Shown here: piece after piece, positions 51,080 to 59,983 of the stretch
Layout: each line of letters begins with the position of its first letter
Numbering within the stretch: position 1 is the first letter of the stretch
NCBI RefSeq assembly: GCF_016919705.1
Contig: NZ_CP070369.1
Span: 248,001 to 312,000 of the forward strand
Origin: Paracoccus methylovorus
GTDB lineage: Bacteria; Pseudomonadota; Alphaproteobacteria; Rhodobacterales; Rhodobacteraceae
Length of the DNA: 64,000 nt
Direction of reading: 5' to 3'
Made by a program: the position numbers and the translations under genes
The notes under the pieces: generated by a model
What the model was told of the DNA's origin: nothing
Databases searched by the model: none
The model's input: the letters and a program-made list of their open reading frames with translations, nothing else

Positions 51080-52483
51080 ATGGCCGTGCTTGTGCTGCTG
51101 ATGTGGCCCATTGTGATGATCTGGATGTTTTCCAGATTCGACCGGCAAAAGGCGCTGATCCTGTCGCTGGTGGCAGGCTATCTTGCGCTGCCTCCGCTTC
51201 TTACCTTCTTTGTTCCCGGCTTTCCCGGTTTCGACAAGCACTCGATCCCTAGCGTCGTCGCGGCGATAATCCTGGCGAGCAAGCAGGGCAGCGATCCCTT
51301 TCCCGACGCCCCGGCGATGGGTCCGATCATCAAGATGCTGCTGGCGATCTTTATCTTCACGCCTTTCCTGACCGACGTGCTGAACGGCGACGTGCTGATC
51401 GACGGGAACATCTACAGACCCGGGCTGACGGTGATCAGCGGCACAAGAGAGGTGATCCACGCCTTCTTCCTGGTGCTGCCGATGCTGCTTGGCTATCGCT
51501 ACCTGCACGATTACCGTGGGGCAAAGCTGCTGTGCTGGTACATGGTGCTGGCGATACTGTGGTATTCCGTCCTGATGCTTCTGGAAATCAGGTTGAGTCC
51601 GCAGCTCAACGTCTGGGTCTACGGCTATTTCCAGCATGATTTCATCCAGACCATCAGGTATGGCGGATATCGCCCGATCGTGTTTCTGGAGCATCCGCTG
51701 TGGGTCGCCTCCATCGCCTCGGTGGCATTCGTGTTTGCCGTGGGGCTGATAAGGTCGGAAAAGATCCGGTTTTCCAGGCCGTTGGTGGGCTATCTTGCCT
51801 TTGTCCTTTTCATCTGCAAATCCGCCGGGGCGCTGATCCTGTCGGCATTCTTTATTCCCCTGATGTTTCTGTGCTCACCCAAGCGGGTCCTGCTGATCGC
51901 GGCATTCGCGACATCCGTGGCGATCCTCTATCCCGTCCTGCGCTCGACCCCGCTCTTGCCGGTCGAGAAGATCGTCGATCTGGCCATGAGCGCCTCGCCC
52001 GAGCGGGGGCGTTCTCTTGAGTTCCGCCTGATGAACGAGGAACGGCTGCTTGAACGGGCGATGGAAAAGCCCTTGCTGGGCTGGGGCGGTTCCGGGCGGT
52101 CGCTGATCGTCGATCCCTATGACGGCAACCTGATGGCCATTCCCGACGGCTTGTGGGTGATCTACCTGGGGTCGCGGGGGATGATCGGCTACCTGTCGGT
52201 GTTTCTGTTGCTGGCCGCGCCGGTCTATCTGATGTATCGCGCCGTCTCGAAACACAGGTCCGGCTCGACTTCCGAATATCAGTTGCTGGTCGCCATGGCG
52301 GTTGCCGTGACGATGAACATCATCGACCTGATCCCCAACGCCACGCTGACGCCCATCACCTGGCTGATCGCCGGGTCCCTTTTGGGAAATGCGGCGCGGG
52401 TCTATAGCGGGAACGCCGCGCCCACCACCATTCTTGAGGTCGAGCCGGCGTCCAGAAAACCCGGGTTGGCGACGATCCTTTAG
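51080..52483 (+). CDS. O-antigen ligase/polymerase-like membrane protein
   Basis: 467 residues from the ATG with AGAAAGGA nine bases upstream. Ten to twelve membrane helices and a large outer loop with GYGGYRPIVFLEHPLWVAS near 195. The family motif comes late: LLERAMEKPLLGWGGSGRS near 325-343, followed by LWVIYLGSRGMIGYLSVFLLL, as in WaaL/Wzy/ExoQ proteins (the H/E-x-P-LG-G region). Such proteins join lipid-linked glycan to lipid A, another glycan or a polymer chain in the periplasm. The acceptor is unknown. Convergent with the phosphate transporter gene. Confidence 0.83.
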   Translation: MAVLVLLMWPIVMIWMFSRFDRQKALILSLVAGYLALPPLLTFFVPGFPGFDKHSIPSVVAAIILASKQGSDPFPDAPAMGPIIKMLLAIFIFTPFLTDVLNGDVLIDGNIYRPGLTVISGTREVIHAFFLVLPMLLGYRYLHDYRGAKLLCWYMVLAILWYSVLMLLEIRLSPQLNVWVYGYFQHDFIQTIRYGGYRPIVFLEHPLWVASIASVAFVFAVGLIRSEKIRFSRPLVGYLAFVLFICKSAGALILSAFFIPLMFLCSPKRVLLIAAFATSVAILYPVLRSTPLLPVEKIVDLAMSASPERGRSLEFRLMNEERLLERAMEKPLLGWGGSGRSLIVDPYDGNLMAIPDGLWVIYLGSRGMIGYLSVFLLLAAPVYLMYRAVSKHRSGSTSEYQLLVAMAVAVTMNIIDLIPNATLTPITWLIAGSLLGNAARVYSGNAAPTTILEVEPASRKPGLATIL

Positions 52484-52543
52484 GCCGCAACCCCAAGGGC
52501 AGGCCGGCCCGTGTGCCACAGGTCCGGGCAGCGGCTGGTTCCG

Positions 52544-54028
52544 TCAGGTCGGGATTTGCTGCAGGATCAGAAACAGGATCGCCGACAGGATGGCCGACGC
52601 CGGGACGGTCACGACCCAGGCCGCGGCGATGGTCAGCACATGCATGCGGCGGACCAGCTTGCGGCGGCGACGCTCATCCGGGGTAAGCTGCTCGGTCTCG
52701 GGAATGGTCATGCGGGACTGTTTCAGGCGCCGTTCGGCATCCCATTCGCGGAAAAACCCGACGCCGAAGATCGCACCCACCGCGATATGGGTCGAGCTGA
52801 CCGGCAGCCCCAGCCAGCTTGCCACAATGACCGTGATCGCCGCCGACAGGGCCACGCAATAGGCGCGCATCGGGTTCAGCTTGGTGATCTGGCTGCCGAC
52901 CATGCGGATCAGTTTCGGCCCGAACAGGCACAGGCCGACGGAGATCCCGAAGGCTCCGATCAGCATGACCCACAGCGGGATTGCCACCTCGCCGTCGATA
53001 CTGCCGGTCTGCACGGTCTGCACGATGGCGGCCAGCGGACCGACGGCATTTGCCACGTCGTTCGCCCCGTGGGCAAAGCTGAGCAGGGCGGCGGACACGA
53101 CCAGCGGGATGCCGAACAGAACCTTTACCGACTTGTTGCGATTCTCCAGCCCCTCTGATTGCCGGCGCGTGACCGGGATCATCAGTACCCAACACCCCAG
53201 ACCGATCACCACCCCCAGCAGCAGCGCCGTTCCCATCGACACGTCGATGAGCTGTTTCAGGCCCTTCATCACCAGATAGGCGGCAAAAGTGCCCGCCATG
53301 ATGCCGACCAGCACCGGAACCCAGGTGCGCGCCGCCGCGATCTTGTCGTCGCGATAGATGATGCGGCTTTTGATGAACCACAGAAAGCCGGTCGCCACGA
53401 TCCCGCCCAACACGGGCGAGATAACCCAGCTTGCCGCGATTGCGCCCATTTGTCCCCAGTTGACCGCGCCGAAACCGGCGGCGGCAATGCCCGCGCCCAT
53501 CACGCCGCCGACCACGGCATGGGTGGTGGACACCGGCGCGCCGATCCATGTCGCCAGATTGACCCACAAGGCCGAGGCAAGCAGCGCCGCCATCATCGCC
53601 CAGATAAAGGCGATCGGCGTGTCCAGCGCCTCGGGCGCGACGATGCCCTTTGCCACGGTCGAGACGACATCGCCACCGGCGATCAGCGCCCCCGCGCTTT
53701 CGAACACGGCCGCGATGGCGATGGCCCCGCCCATGCTGAGCGCATTCGCCCCCACCGCCGGGCCCATGTTGTTGGCCACGTCGTTGGCGCCGATGTTCAG
53801 CGCCATATAGGCCCCGAACACGGCGGCAGTGACAACGATCAGCGCCTCGCCGCTTTGTCCCAGCAGCAGGGCGGCCGCAAGTCCGGCAAGGATGATAAAG
53901 ACAAAGGCGATGCCGGGCGCCACCAGAGGCCGCGAAACATAGGCAGCCGCCGATTCCAGATTTGCGAAGCGACCCAGATCACGATCCAGCGTCTCCAGGT
54001 GTCGGGCCTCAAGATCCTTGTCAGACAT
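52544..54028 (-). CDS. pit: PiT-family inorganic phosphate transporter
   Basis: 494 residues with about ten to twelve membrane helices and the internal duplication of the family: NIGANDVANNMGPAVGANALSMGGA near 77-101 and FAHGANDVANAVGPLAAIVQ near 313-332. PVSTTHAVVGGVMGAG and PVSSTHIAVGAIFGVGF appear in the matching places. It couples phosphate (as metal-phosphate) uptake to protons or sodium. The soluble N-terminal 30 residues and a central basic loop (TRRQSEGLENRNKS) are cytosolic. No DUF47/PhoU-like partner gene is adjacent, which is somewhat unusual. Confidence 0.93.
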   Translation of the reverse strand: MSDKDLEARHLETLDRDLGRFANLESAAAYVSRPLVAPGIAFVFIILAGLAAALLLGQSGEALIVVTAAVFGAYMALNIGANDVANNMGPAVGANALSMGGAIAIAAVFESAGALIAGGDVVSTVAKGIVAPEALDTPIAFIWAMMAALLASALWVNLATWIGAPVSTTHAVVGGVMGAGIAAAGFGAVNWGQMGAIAASWVISPVLGGIVATGFLWFIKSRIIYRDDKIAAARTWVPVLVGIMAGTFAAYLVMKGLKQLIDVSMGTALLLGVVIGLGCWVLMIPVTRRQSEGLENRNKSVKVLFGIPLVVSAALLSFAHGANDVANAVGPLAAIVQTVQTGSIDGEVAIPLWVMLIGAFGISVGLCLFGPKLIRMVGSQITKLNPMRAYCVALSAAITVIVASWLGLPVSSTHIAVGAIFGVGFFREWDAERRLKQSRMTIPETEQLTPDERRRRKLVRRMHVLTIAAAWVVTVPASAILSAILFLILQQIPT

Positions 54029-54295
54029 GTTCCGCCTTTCTGTTCGGGCGGGTGCTAGGAGGGAATCGGCGGCACATCAAGACGGGTGCGACACAAAAGC
54101 GTCATGATCTTATAACAATCAGCCGAAAACGCTGCGACAGGGGGCCGGCCCGGCGCGGCCACCCTCGGGCATGTCCCGGCACGCCGTGGCTGGCGGCTGC
54201 GACAGCTTCGCGATTAGTCCCTTAGTTCTAGTCCCGGATTTGGCGCTTTCCCGCAGGCCACACCCCATGTGAGCCTTGCGGGTGGGAGAGAGACG

Positions 54296-55258
54296 ATGAA
54301 TCAACAAAGCAAGTTTGCCGACAATTCCGTCGCCGCGCTGGTGCGGGATGTGGGCGCAGGGCTGATCGGCCACGAGCGCATGGTCGAGCGGCTGGTGATC
54401 GCGCTTCTGGCAGGCGGTCATGTGCTGCTGGAGGGGCCGCCCGGCATCGCCAAGACCCGCGCCGTCAAGCGGCTGGCCGCGCATCTGCCCGGAAAACATG
54501 CCCGCATCCAGTGCACGCCCGACCTGCTGCCCTCGGATCTGACCGGCACGCAGGTCTTTCGCGCGGACACCGGCGGTTTTGATTTCGTGCCGGGGCCGCT
54601 GTTTCATTCGCTGGTGCTGGTCGATGAGATCAACCGCGCACCGCCCAAGGTCCAGTCGGCGCTGCTGGAAGCCATGGCCGAGCATCAGGTGACGACCGGG
54701 GGCACGACGCGGCCCTTGCCCGATCCCTTCATGGTGGTCGCGACCCAGAACCCCATCGAGCACGAAGGCACCTTTCCCTTGCCCGAGGCCCAGATGGACC
54801 GGTTTCTGCTGCACCTGTTTCTGGACATGCCGGGGGCCGAGGCCGAGCGCGCAATCCTTGATCTGGTCGAGGCCGAGGCCTTGGCGCCTGCGCCCGCCAA
54901 CGGCGCGGTGATCGCCGATGCCGATATCCATGCCGCGCGCCGGGCCGTGGCCGAGGTGCATCTGGCCCCCGCACTCAAGGACTTTATCGTCAGGCTGGTG
55001 ATGGCGACACGGGCGGGCGGGATCGTCGCGGACCGGATCGAACATCCCGTCTCGCCCCGCGGGACCCTGGCCCTTGCCAGCGCGGCCCGCGCGCGCGCAT
55101 GGCTGCACGGCCGCGACCATGCCCTGCCCGAGGATGTCGAGGATCTGGCCGAGGACGCGCTGGCCCATCGTCTTGTTCCCAACTGGCAGGCAACCAGCGA
55201 GGGAGGGAACGGCCGCAGCCTGATCGCCACCATCCTGCGCGAGATCCGCCCGTGGTAG
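54296..55258 (+). CDS. MoxR-type AAA+ ATPase
   Basis: 320 residues from the ATG with GGGAGAGAG upstream; an in-frame GTG at 54269 is possible. Walker A GPPGIAKTR is at 47-55, Walker B LVLVDEINRAPPKVQSALLEAM near 112-133, sensor 1 VVATQNPIEHEGTFPLPEAQMDRFLL near 152, and arginine-rich SPRGTLALASAARARAWL. MoxR proteins act as chaperone-like ATPases with VWA-domain partners. It leads a run of seven genes whose starts overlap the preceding stops, the typical MoxR/Bat operon. Confidence 0.93.
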   Translation: MNQQSKFADNSVAALVRDVGAGLIGHERMVERLVIALLAGGHVLLEGPPGIAKTRAVKRLAAHLPGKHARIQCTPDLLPSDLTGTQVFRADTGGFDFVPGPLFHSLVLVDEINRAPPKVQSALLEAMAEHQVTTGGTTRPLPDPFMVVATQNPIEHEGTFPLPEAQMDRFLLHLFLDMPGAEAERAILDLVEAEALAPAPANGAVIADADIHAARRAVAEVHLAPALKDFIVRLVMATRAGGIVADRIEHPVSPRGTLALASAARARAWLHGRDHALPEDVEDLAEDALAHRLVPNWQATSEGGNGRSLIATILREIRPW

Positions 55259-56088
55259 GTGCCGCCTTGGCGCATCCCGGCCTGCGCCTGACTGCCGCCG
55301 AACTGATCGCGCTGCGTCCACCGGGCGGGGCGGATCGCCACCGCCCCGCCAGCCGCCGCCCCGGGGCAATCCCGGCGCGGGTGGCGGGACAGGGCATGGA
55401 TCTGCGAGAGATCCGCGCCTTTGCCGACGGCGACGACATGCGCCGCATCGACCCCGGCGCCACCGCCCGGACCGGGCAGCTTCACGTCCGCAGCTTTCAT
55501 GAAGATCGCGACGACGTCACCCTGCTGATCGCCGATTTCCGCCATGCGATGCTATGGGGAACCGGAGCGGCGCTGCGTTCGGTCCGGGGCGCGCGCTGGC
55601 TTGCGCGGATCGGCTGGCAGGCGGTTGCGCGGGGGGCCTCGGTCGCGCTGATGGCGGTCGGGGACGATGGACCGATGCTGCTGAATGCCGGCACGGGTGC
55701 TGCGCAGATGCAGGCGCTGGCCACGCTGATGGCGCAGGCCCATGACGCCGCGCTGAACCGCCGCGCGCATTGGACCGACCTCGCCCCGGCACTTGCGCAG
55801 GCGCGGCGGATGGTGCCGCCGGGGGGGCAGGTGCATCTGGCGACCGGACCCGATGGGCTTGCGGGCACCGATGCCGCGCTGTCGCAACTGGCCCGGGGGC
55901 GGCAGATGCGTATCCATCTGATCCTCGATCCCGCCGAGACCGCGCCGCCCACCGCCGCGCTGTCGGTCAGCGACGGCCATGCGACGCGCCACGGCCGGCT
56001 TTCCGTCTTTGATCCCGTGCCGCTGATGGCCCATCTGCGCGGCCTTGGCGTCGAAACCGAAACGGTCCTGCCCGATGACACAGGCTGA
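55252..56088 (+). CDS. DUF58-domain protein
   Basis: 278 residues from a GTG overlapping the MoxR stop by seven bases; sequence upstream in this frame lies inside the MoxR gene. The DUF58 signature is clear: GMDLREIRAFADGDDMRRIDPGATARTGQLHVRSFHEDRDDVTLLIADFRHAMLWG near 45-100, resembling Y-x-x-GD-x-R-x-IDW with W replaced by P. VWA-like beta strands follow. Such proteins partner MoxR ATPases; the molecular role is not established. Soluble, without membrane helix. Confidence 0.9.
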   Translation: MVGAALAHPGLRLTAAELIALRPPGGADRHRPASRRPGAIPARVAGQGMDLREIRAFADGDDMRRIDPGATARTGQLHVRSFHEDRDDVTLLIADFRHAMLWGTGAALRSVRGARWLARIGWQAVARGASVALMAVGDDGPMLLNAGTGAAQMQALATLMAQAHDAALNRRAHWTDLAPALAQARRMVPPGGQVHLATGPDGLAGTDAALSQLARGRQMRIHLILDPAETAPPTAALSVSDGHATRHGRLSVFDPVPLMAHLRGLGVETETVLPDDTG

Positions 56089-56404
56089 GCTTATCGCCGC
56101 ACTGTCCCCAAGCCGCCTGCCACCTTCGCTTCAGGTGCTGGGCTGGCGCGACGGGCTGGCGTTGTTCGGGCTTGGCCTGCTGGCGGGGGTGCTGCTGGTC
56201 TGGCTGATCTCGCCCCTGCTGACGCGGCGTCGCTCGGTTCGTGCCCGCATCCGCGCCACCCGCGGTCTGGACGGGCAAGAGCGGCTGCTGGCCATCGCGC
56301 GCATCCTGGGCAGGCTGCCGAAACCGCTGCGCCCCGCCGCATATGGCGCCGCCCCCGTGCCTTGCGAGGATGAGGTCGAGCGACTGGCAAGGAGCCGCGA
56401 ATGA
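56075..56404 (+). CDS. DUF4381-like small membrane protein of Bat operon
   Basis: 109 residues, starting at the ATG 14 bases before the DUF58 stop. One clear membrane helix (LALFGLGLLAGVLLVWLISPLL near 27-48) is flanked by a Pro-rich N-terminus (SPSRLPPSLQVLGWRDG) and a basic cytosolic tail (RRRSVRARIRATRGLDGQERLLAIARILGRLPK). Size, helix position and place between DUF58 and the first VWA gene match DUF4381 proteins of MoxR operons. Its ATGA overlap with the next gene indicates coupling. Function unknown. Confidence 0.75.
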   Translation: MTQAELIAALSPSRLPPSLQVLGWRDGLALFGLGLLAGVLLVWLISPLLTRRRSVRARIRATRGLDGQERLLAIARILGRLPKPLRPAAYGAAPVPCEDEVERLARSRE

Positions 56405-57327
56405 GCTTCGCCTGGCCGATCGCATTCCTGCTGTTGCCCTTGCCGCTGCTGATCCGCCTGCTGCCCCCGGCGGCGGCGCGGGGCGGCCTGCGGGTGCCCG
56501 CGCATATTTTCACCGGCATCACCGCGCAAAAGGGGGCGGGTCGCGGCACGCTGCTGGCAGGGCTGGTCTGGACGGCCATGGTCATCGCCCTCGCCGGACC
56601 GCAGGTCAGTCGGACCAGCGACGTGCTGCCGGCCTCGGGGCGCGACATCGTGCTGGTGATCGACCTGTCCGGCAGCATGCAGAAAGAGGATTTCCAGTTG
56701 GACGGCCAACCCATTTCGCGTCTGGAGGCGGTCAAGCGAACTGCATCGCGCTTTGTCGCGGCGCGGCGAGGGGATCGGATCGGGCTGGTCATCTTTGGGG
56801 ATCGCGCCTATTTCGCCCAGCCGCTGACCTTTGACGTCGATGCCGTCGCCCGTGCCATCGACGAGGCTCAGATCGGGATTTCGGGGCGGGCGACGGCGAT
56901 TTCCGACGGGCTTGGGCTGGCGATGAAGCGGCTTGCCGCCAGCGAGGCGCCGACGCGCGTGGTCGTGCTGCTGTCGGATGGGGTCGATACCTCGGGCAAT
57001 GTGCTGGCAAACGATGCGGCACGTCTGGCAGACGAACACGGCATCCGCATCCACACCATCGCGCTTGGCCCCGAGGATCTGGAAAACCAGCCCCAGTCCC
57101 GCGACGCGGTCGATACCAAAACCCTGCGCGAGGTCGCCGAACTCAGCGGTGGCACCGCCTTTCGTGTGCGCGGGCTTGAGGATCTGGAGGCAATGGCCGC
57201 AAGTCTGGACAAGCTGGAACCTAACCCGACCGAGCGGCCGCCGATGCGCTACTGGCACTCGCTATGGGTATGGCCGGGCGCGCTGGCGCTGATGATCATG
57301 GCGCTGATCGGATGGAGGCGCGGATGA
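56401..57327 (+). CDS. VWA-domain membrane protein (BatA-like)
   Basis: 308 residues. There are two N-terminal membrane helices (about 5-22 and 53-68), then a von Willebrand A domain with a complete metal-ion-dependent adhesion site: DLSGS at 88-92, a Thr in ISGRATAISDG near 163, and LLSDGVDTSGN near 190. A C-terminal membrane helix (LWVWPGALALMIMALIGW) anchors it, so the VWA domain faces the periplasm. BatA proteins are linked to envelope-stress tolerance. It overlaps both neighbours by four bases. Confidence 0.9.
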   Translation: MSFAWPIAFLLLPLPLLIRLLPPAAARGGLRVPAHIFTGITAQKGAGRGTLLAGLVWTAMVIALAGPQVSRTSDVLPASGRDIVLVIDLSGSMQKEDFQLDGQPISRLEAVKRTASRFVAARRGDRIGLVIFGDRAYFAQPLTFDVDAVARAIDEAQIGISGRATAISDGLGLAMKRLAASEAPTRVVVLLSDGVDTSGNVLANDAARLADEHGIRIHTIALGPEDLENQPQSRDAVDTKTLREVAELSGGTAFRVRGLEDLEAMAASLDKLEPNPTERPPMRYWHSLWVWPGALALMIMALIGWRRG

Positions 57328-58193
57328 TCCTGCTGCGCCCCCTGTGGCTATTGGCGCTGCCCGCATTGGCCCTGCTGGCGCTGGCGATCTGGCGGCGGGG
57401 ACCGGATGCGGGCGGGTGGCAGGCCGTGTTGCCGCCCCATATGCGCGCGGGTCTGGCGGCGCTTGGCCAGCTTGGCGTGGGCGCGGGCTGGATGCGTTTC
57501 CTGCCGCTGGCGGGCGGGGCGGCGCTGGCAGTCGGTCTGGCGGGGCCGGCGATCCAGCGGTCGGATGCGCCGGTGTTTGCGCAAAGCGACGCGGTGGTGA
57601 TCGCCATCGACATGTCGCCCTCGGTCGCGCGGGGGCCGGCGCTGCAGGATGCGCAGGCCGCGGCCGCGGGGCTGTTGACGCAGCTTGCGGGTCGCCCCGT
57701 CGGGCTGATCCTTTATGCGGGCGAGGCCTATGCCGTCGCAGCCCCCACCGACGACTCCGCCACGCTTGAGACGCAGATCTCGGTGCTGGGCGCCGAAACC
57801 ATGCCCGATGAGGGCTCGCGCCCCGCCGCCGCGATGGCGATGGCCGGGCAGTTGCTTCAGGGGCTGAAACGCGCCGATCTGGTGCTGATCTCGGACGGGG
57901 GCGGCGTCGATCAGGCGGCGCAGGCCGAGGCCGCCCGGTTGCGGGACGCGGAAATCCGCATCTCGGCCCTGACGGTATCGGGCGATCCGCCCTCAGACCC
58001 CCAGGCGCTGCGGACCGTCGCCGGCGGCCCCATCGCGCGTTTCGACGACCTCGACCCCGTGGTGCGGGCCCTCTCCTCGACCGGGCTAGAGCGCGATCCC
58101 GCCATGCGGTCGCTGCAATATCGCGATCTGGGCCCATGGTTGGCGCTGCTGGCGCTGCTGTCCCTGCTGCCGCAATTCCGGAGACAGGCATGA
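57324..58193 (+). CDS. VWA-domain membrane protein (BatB-like)
   Basis: 289 residues with N-terminal helices near 5-23 and 57-75 and a VWA domain carrying DMSPS at 96-100, in place of the usual DxSxS with Gly. VLISDGGGVDQAAQ near 192 provides another site. The C-terminal helix WLALLALLSLLPQF anchors it. The second adhesion-site motif is less complete than in the BatA-like neighbour, so metal binding may be weaker. Start overlaps the previous stop as ATGA. Confidence 0.87.
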   Translation: MILLRPLWLLALPALALLALAIWRRGPDAGGWQAVLPPHMRAGLAALGQLGVGAGWMRFLPLAGGAALAVGLAGPAIQRSDAPVFAQSDAVVIAIDMSPSVARGPALQDAQAAAAGLLTQLAGRPVGLILYAGEAYAVAAPTDDSATLETQISVLGAETMPDEGSRPAAAMAMAGQLLQGLKRADLVLISDGGGVDQAAQAEAARLRDAEIRISALTVSGDPPSDPQALRTVAGGPIARFDDLDPVVRALSSTGLERDPAMRSLQYRDLGPWLALLALLSLLPQFRRQA

Positions 58194-58801
58194 GAACTGC
58201 AGCCCTTCTGGTCCTGAGCCTTGCCTGTCTTGCCGTGGCCGGCCCCGAGTCGCTGGGGCGGCTGGCTTTGCTGGCCGGGTTGCCCGGCCTTGCCGCGCCG
58301 CTGTTGCCGGATCCGCTCGAAAAGGGCGTCGCGCTGTATCGCGCCGGTCAATATGACCGCGCCGACGCCGCTTTTGCCGCCTCGGGGCGCAGCCAGACCT
58401 ATAATCGGGGTCTCAGCCTTGCCGCGAAGGGGGAATATCCGCTGTCGGTCGCCTATTTCGACGCGGTTCTTTTCGCCAATCCTGCCGATCCCGAAGCACG
58501 GCGCAACCGGGAACTGGTCAGCGCCATGTATCCCGCCACGCAGGGCGAAAGCGTGGTGCCGGGCCGGATCGAGGGGCACGGCGGCCTTGGCCCGGCCCAG
58601 GAAACACAGCAAACCTCGGCCGGCGTTCAGGATCCCGAAACCCAGCGCAGGATCGAGGCGCGCGGCATCGTGGCAAGCGACGACTGGCTGGCGACCATCT
58701 CGGACGATCCGGGCGAATTCCTGCAACTGCGCCTGCAGGCGGAATACGAACGGCGCGCGGGGCAGGGCCTTATCCGTCCACGCGAGGCTGAACCATGGTG
58801 A
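58190..58801 (+). CDS. TPR-containing protein of Bat operon (BatC-like)
   Basis: 203 residues with an N-terminal signal or anchor (TAALLVLSLACLAVAG) and two tetratricopeptide-like units (EKGVALYRAGQYDRADAAFAAS and TYNRGLSLAAKGEYPLSVAYFDAVLFANPADPEARRNRELV near 46-115). A Gln/Ser/Thr-rich linker and a charged C-terminus follow (DDPGEFLQLRLQAEYERRAGQG). In Bat operons the TPR gene lies after the VWA genes, and in longer relatives VWA and TPR are fused. It presumably scaffolds the complex in the periplasm. Confidence 0.78.
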   Translation: MRTAALLVLSLACLAVAGPESLGRLALLAGLPGLAAPLLPDPLEKGVALYRAGQYDRADAAFAASGRSQTYNRGLSLAAKGEYPLSVAYFDAVLFANPADPEARRNRELVSAMYPATQGESVVPGRIEGHGGLGPAQETQQTSAGVQDPETQRRIEARGIVASDDWLATISDDPGEFLQLRLQAEYERRAGQGLIRPREAEPW

Positions 58802-59979
58802 TCCGCCTATTATGTCTGCTGCTTTGGGCGGCTCTGCCCGCACGCGCCGACACGCTGCGCCTGATCGTCCCCGATATGCGCCCGGTGGTGGGCGAGATGA
58901 TCCCGGTCACGATCCGGGGGGAATATACCGGGCCGATCACGCTGGAAAAGATGACCTTCCCGGATTCGCCCGCCTATGACTGGACACAGGTGGCCCGCGA
59001 CCGTTGGGCCGATGAACGGGTGGATGGCAAGCTGTTTCGCATTTTCGAACGGCGTGTCGCGGTTTTTCCACGCCAGCCCGGCACGCTGACCATTGGTCCT
59101 GTCACCCACCACCTGACCAAGGCCCAGGGCATGACGCGGAACACCGTCGAGGTAACGGCGCAGCCAGCGACATGGACGGTGGCGCCCTATCCGGGCTCGG
59201 GCCGGCCGCTGGCATCCAGCCACGTCACGGTCAAGGACGAGTTTTCGACCGATCCCTCGCGGTTGGGGCCGTCCGAGACCTTTACCCGCCGCATCACCCT
59301 GACTGCCGACGGCACCATGGCGCATCTGCTGCCGCCCCGGCCGTTGATCCGCGAGCCGTGGTTGATCAGCTTTGCCGCACCCGAAGTGCGCGAGACGCGG
59401 CTGACCGCCCAAGGTCCGGTCGCCGTGGCCATCTGGGAATGGAGCATGCGCCCCCACACCGGCGAAGTCGGTTCGCTGACGCCGATCCAGTTCCCGTGGT
59501 TCAACACCCAGATCCGCGAGATGCGCGGGGCCGTCACGCTGCCGGTCGAAATCGGCATCGCCGGCTTTGGCGACAATATCGGCGGCACCCCCGGCGCACT
59601 TCGGCGGGTGGTGATGCAGGGGGCAGCTTTTGCCTTGGCCGGGCTGGTTCTTGGGCTGATCGTCGCGTTGCCGGGGCGTGCACTTGCGCCGCGACGGTTG
59701 ACCGCGCGGCTGCGCGGCATGTTGCCGAACCCCAAGCGGCGCGCCCTGCGCGATGCGGCGAAAACCGGCGACCTGATGGCGCTGCGCGGCGCCGCCGAAG
59801 CTTTCATCAGAGCCGAAAACCGCCTTGGCCGCAATCCCGACCCCGCGCCGCTGCGCGCATTGGACGAGGCGCTGTTTTCCGGCACGCCACCCGGAGAGTT
59901 CGACCGCAACGACTTCCTGCGCCGCCTTACCGCAAGGCGACAAGCGGCCAAGACTTTCAGCCACCGCGATCCGGCCTGA
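58795..59979 (+). CDS. BatD-like (oxygen tolerance) membrane protein
   Basis: 394 residues: signal peptide (LLCLLLWAALPARA), then tandem beta-rich periplasmic domains (LIVPDMRPVVGEMIPVTIRGEYTGPITLEKM and FTRRITLTADGTMAHLLPPRP). A membrane helix follows near 278-298 (GAAFALAGLVLGLIVALPG), and a cytosolic tail with basic and acidic patches. The layout matches BatD. It closes the MoxR operon, overlapping the TPR gene by seven bases. Four bases separate its stop from the convergent IclR gene, so the two transcripts probably overlap. Confidence 0.85.
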   Translation: MVIRLLCLLLWAALPARADTLRLIVPDMRPVVGEMIPVTIRGEYTGPITLEKMTFPDSPAYDWTQVARDRWADERVDGKLFRIFERRVAVFPRQPGTLTIGPVTHHLTKAQGMTRNTVEVTAQPATWTVAPYPGSGRPLASSHVTVKDEFSTDPSRLGPSETFTRRITLTADGTMAHLLPPRPLIREPWLISFAAPEVRETRLTAQGPVAVAIWEWSMRPHTGEVGSLTPIQFPWFNTQIREMRGAVTLPVEIGIAGFGDNIGGTPGALRRVVMQGAAFALAGLVLGLIVALPGRALAPRRLTARLRGMLPNPKRRALRDAAKTGDLMALRGAAEAFIRAENRLGRNPDPAPLRALDEALFSGTPPGEFDRNDFLRRLTARRQAAKTFSHRDPA

Positions 59980-59983
59980 CCGG

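Noticed and set aside
54060..54115. Possible Pho box upstream of the phosphate transporter (TGTTAT...TCATGAC on the minus strand)
   Set aside because: Only the first 7-base unit resembles the consensus; the second repeat is missing, so I do not call it.
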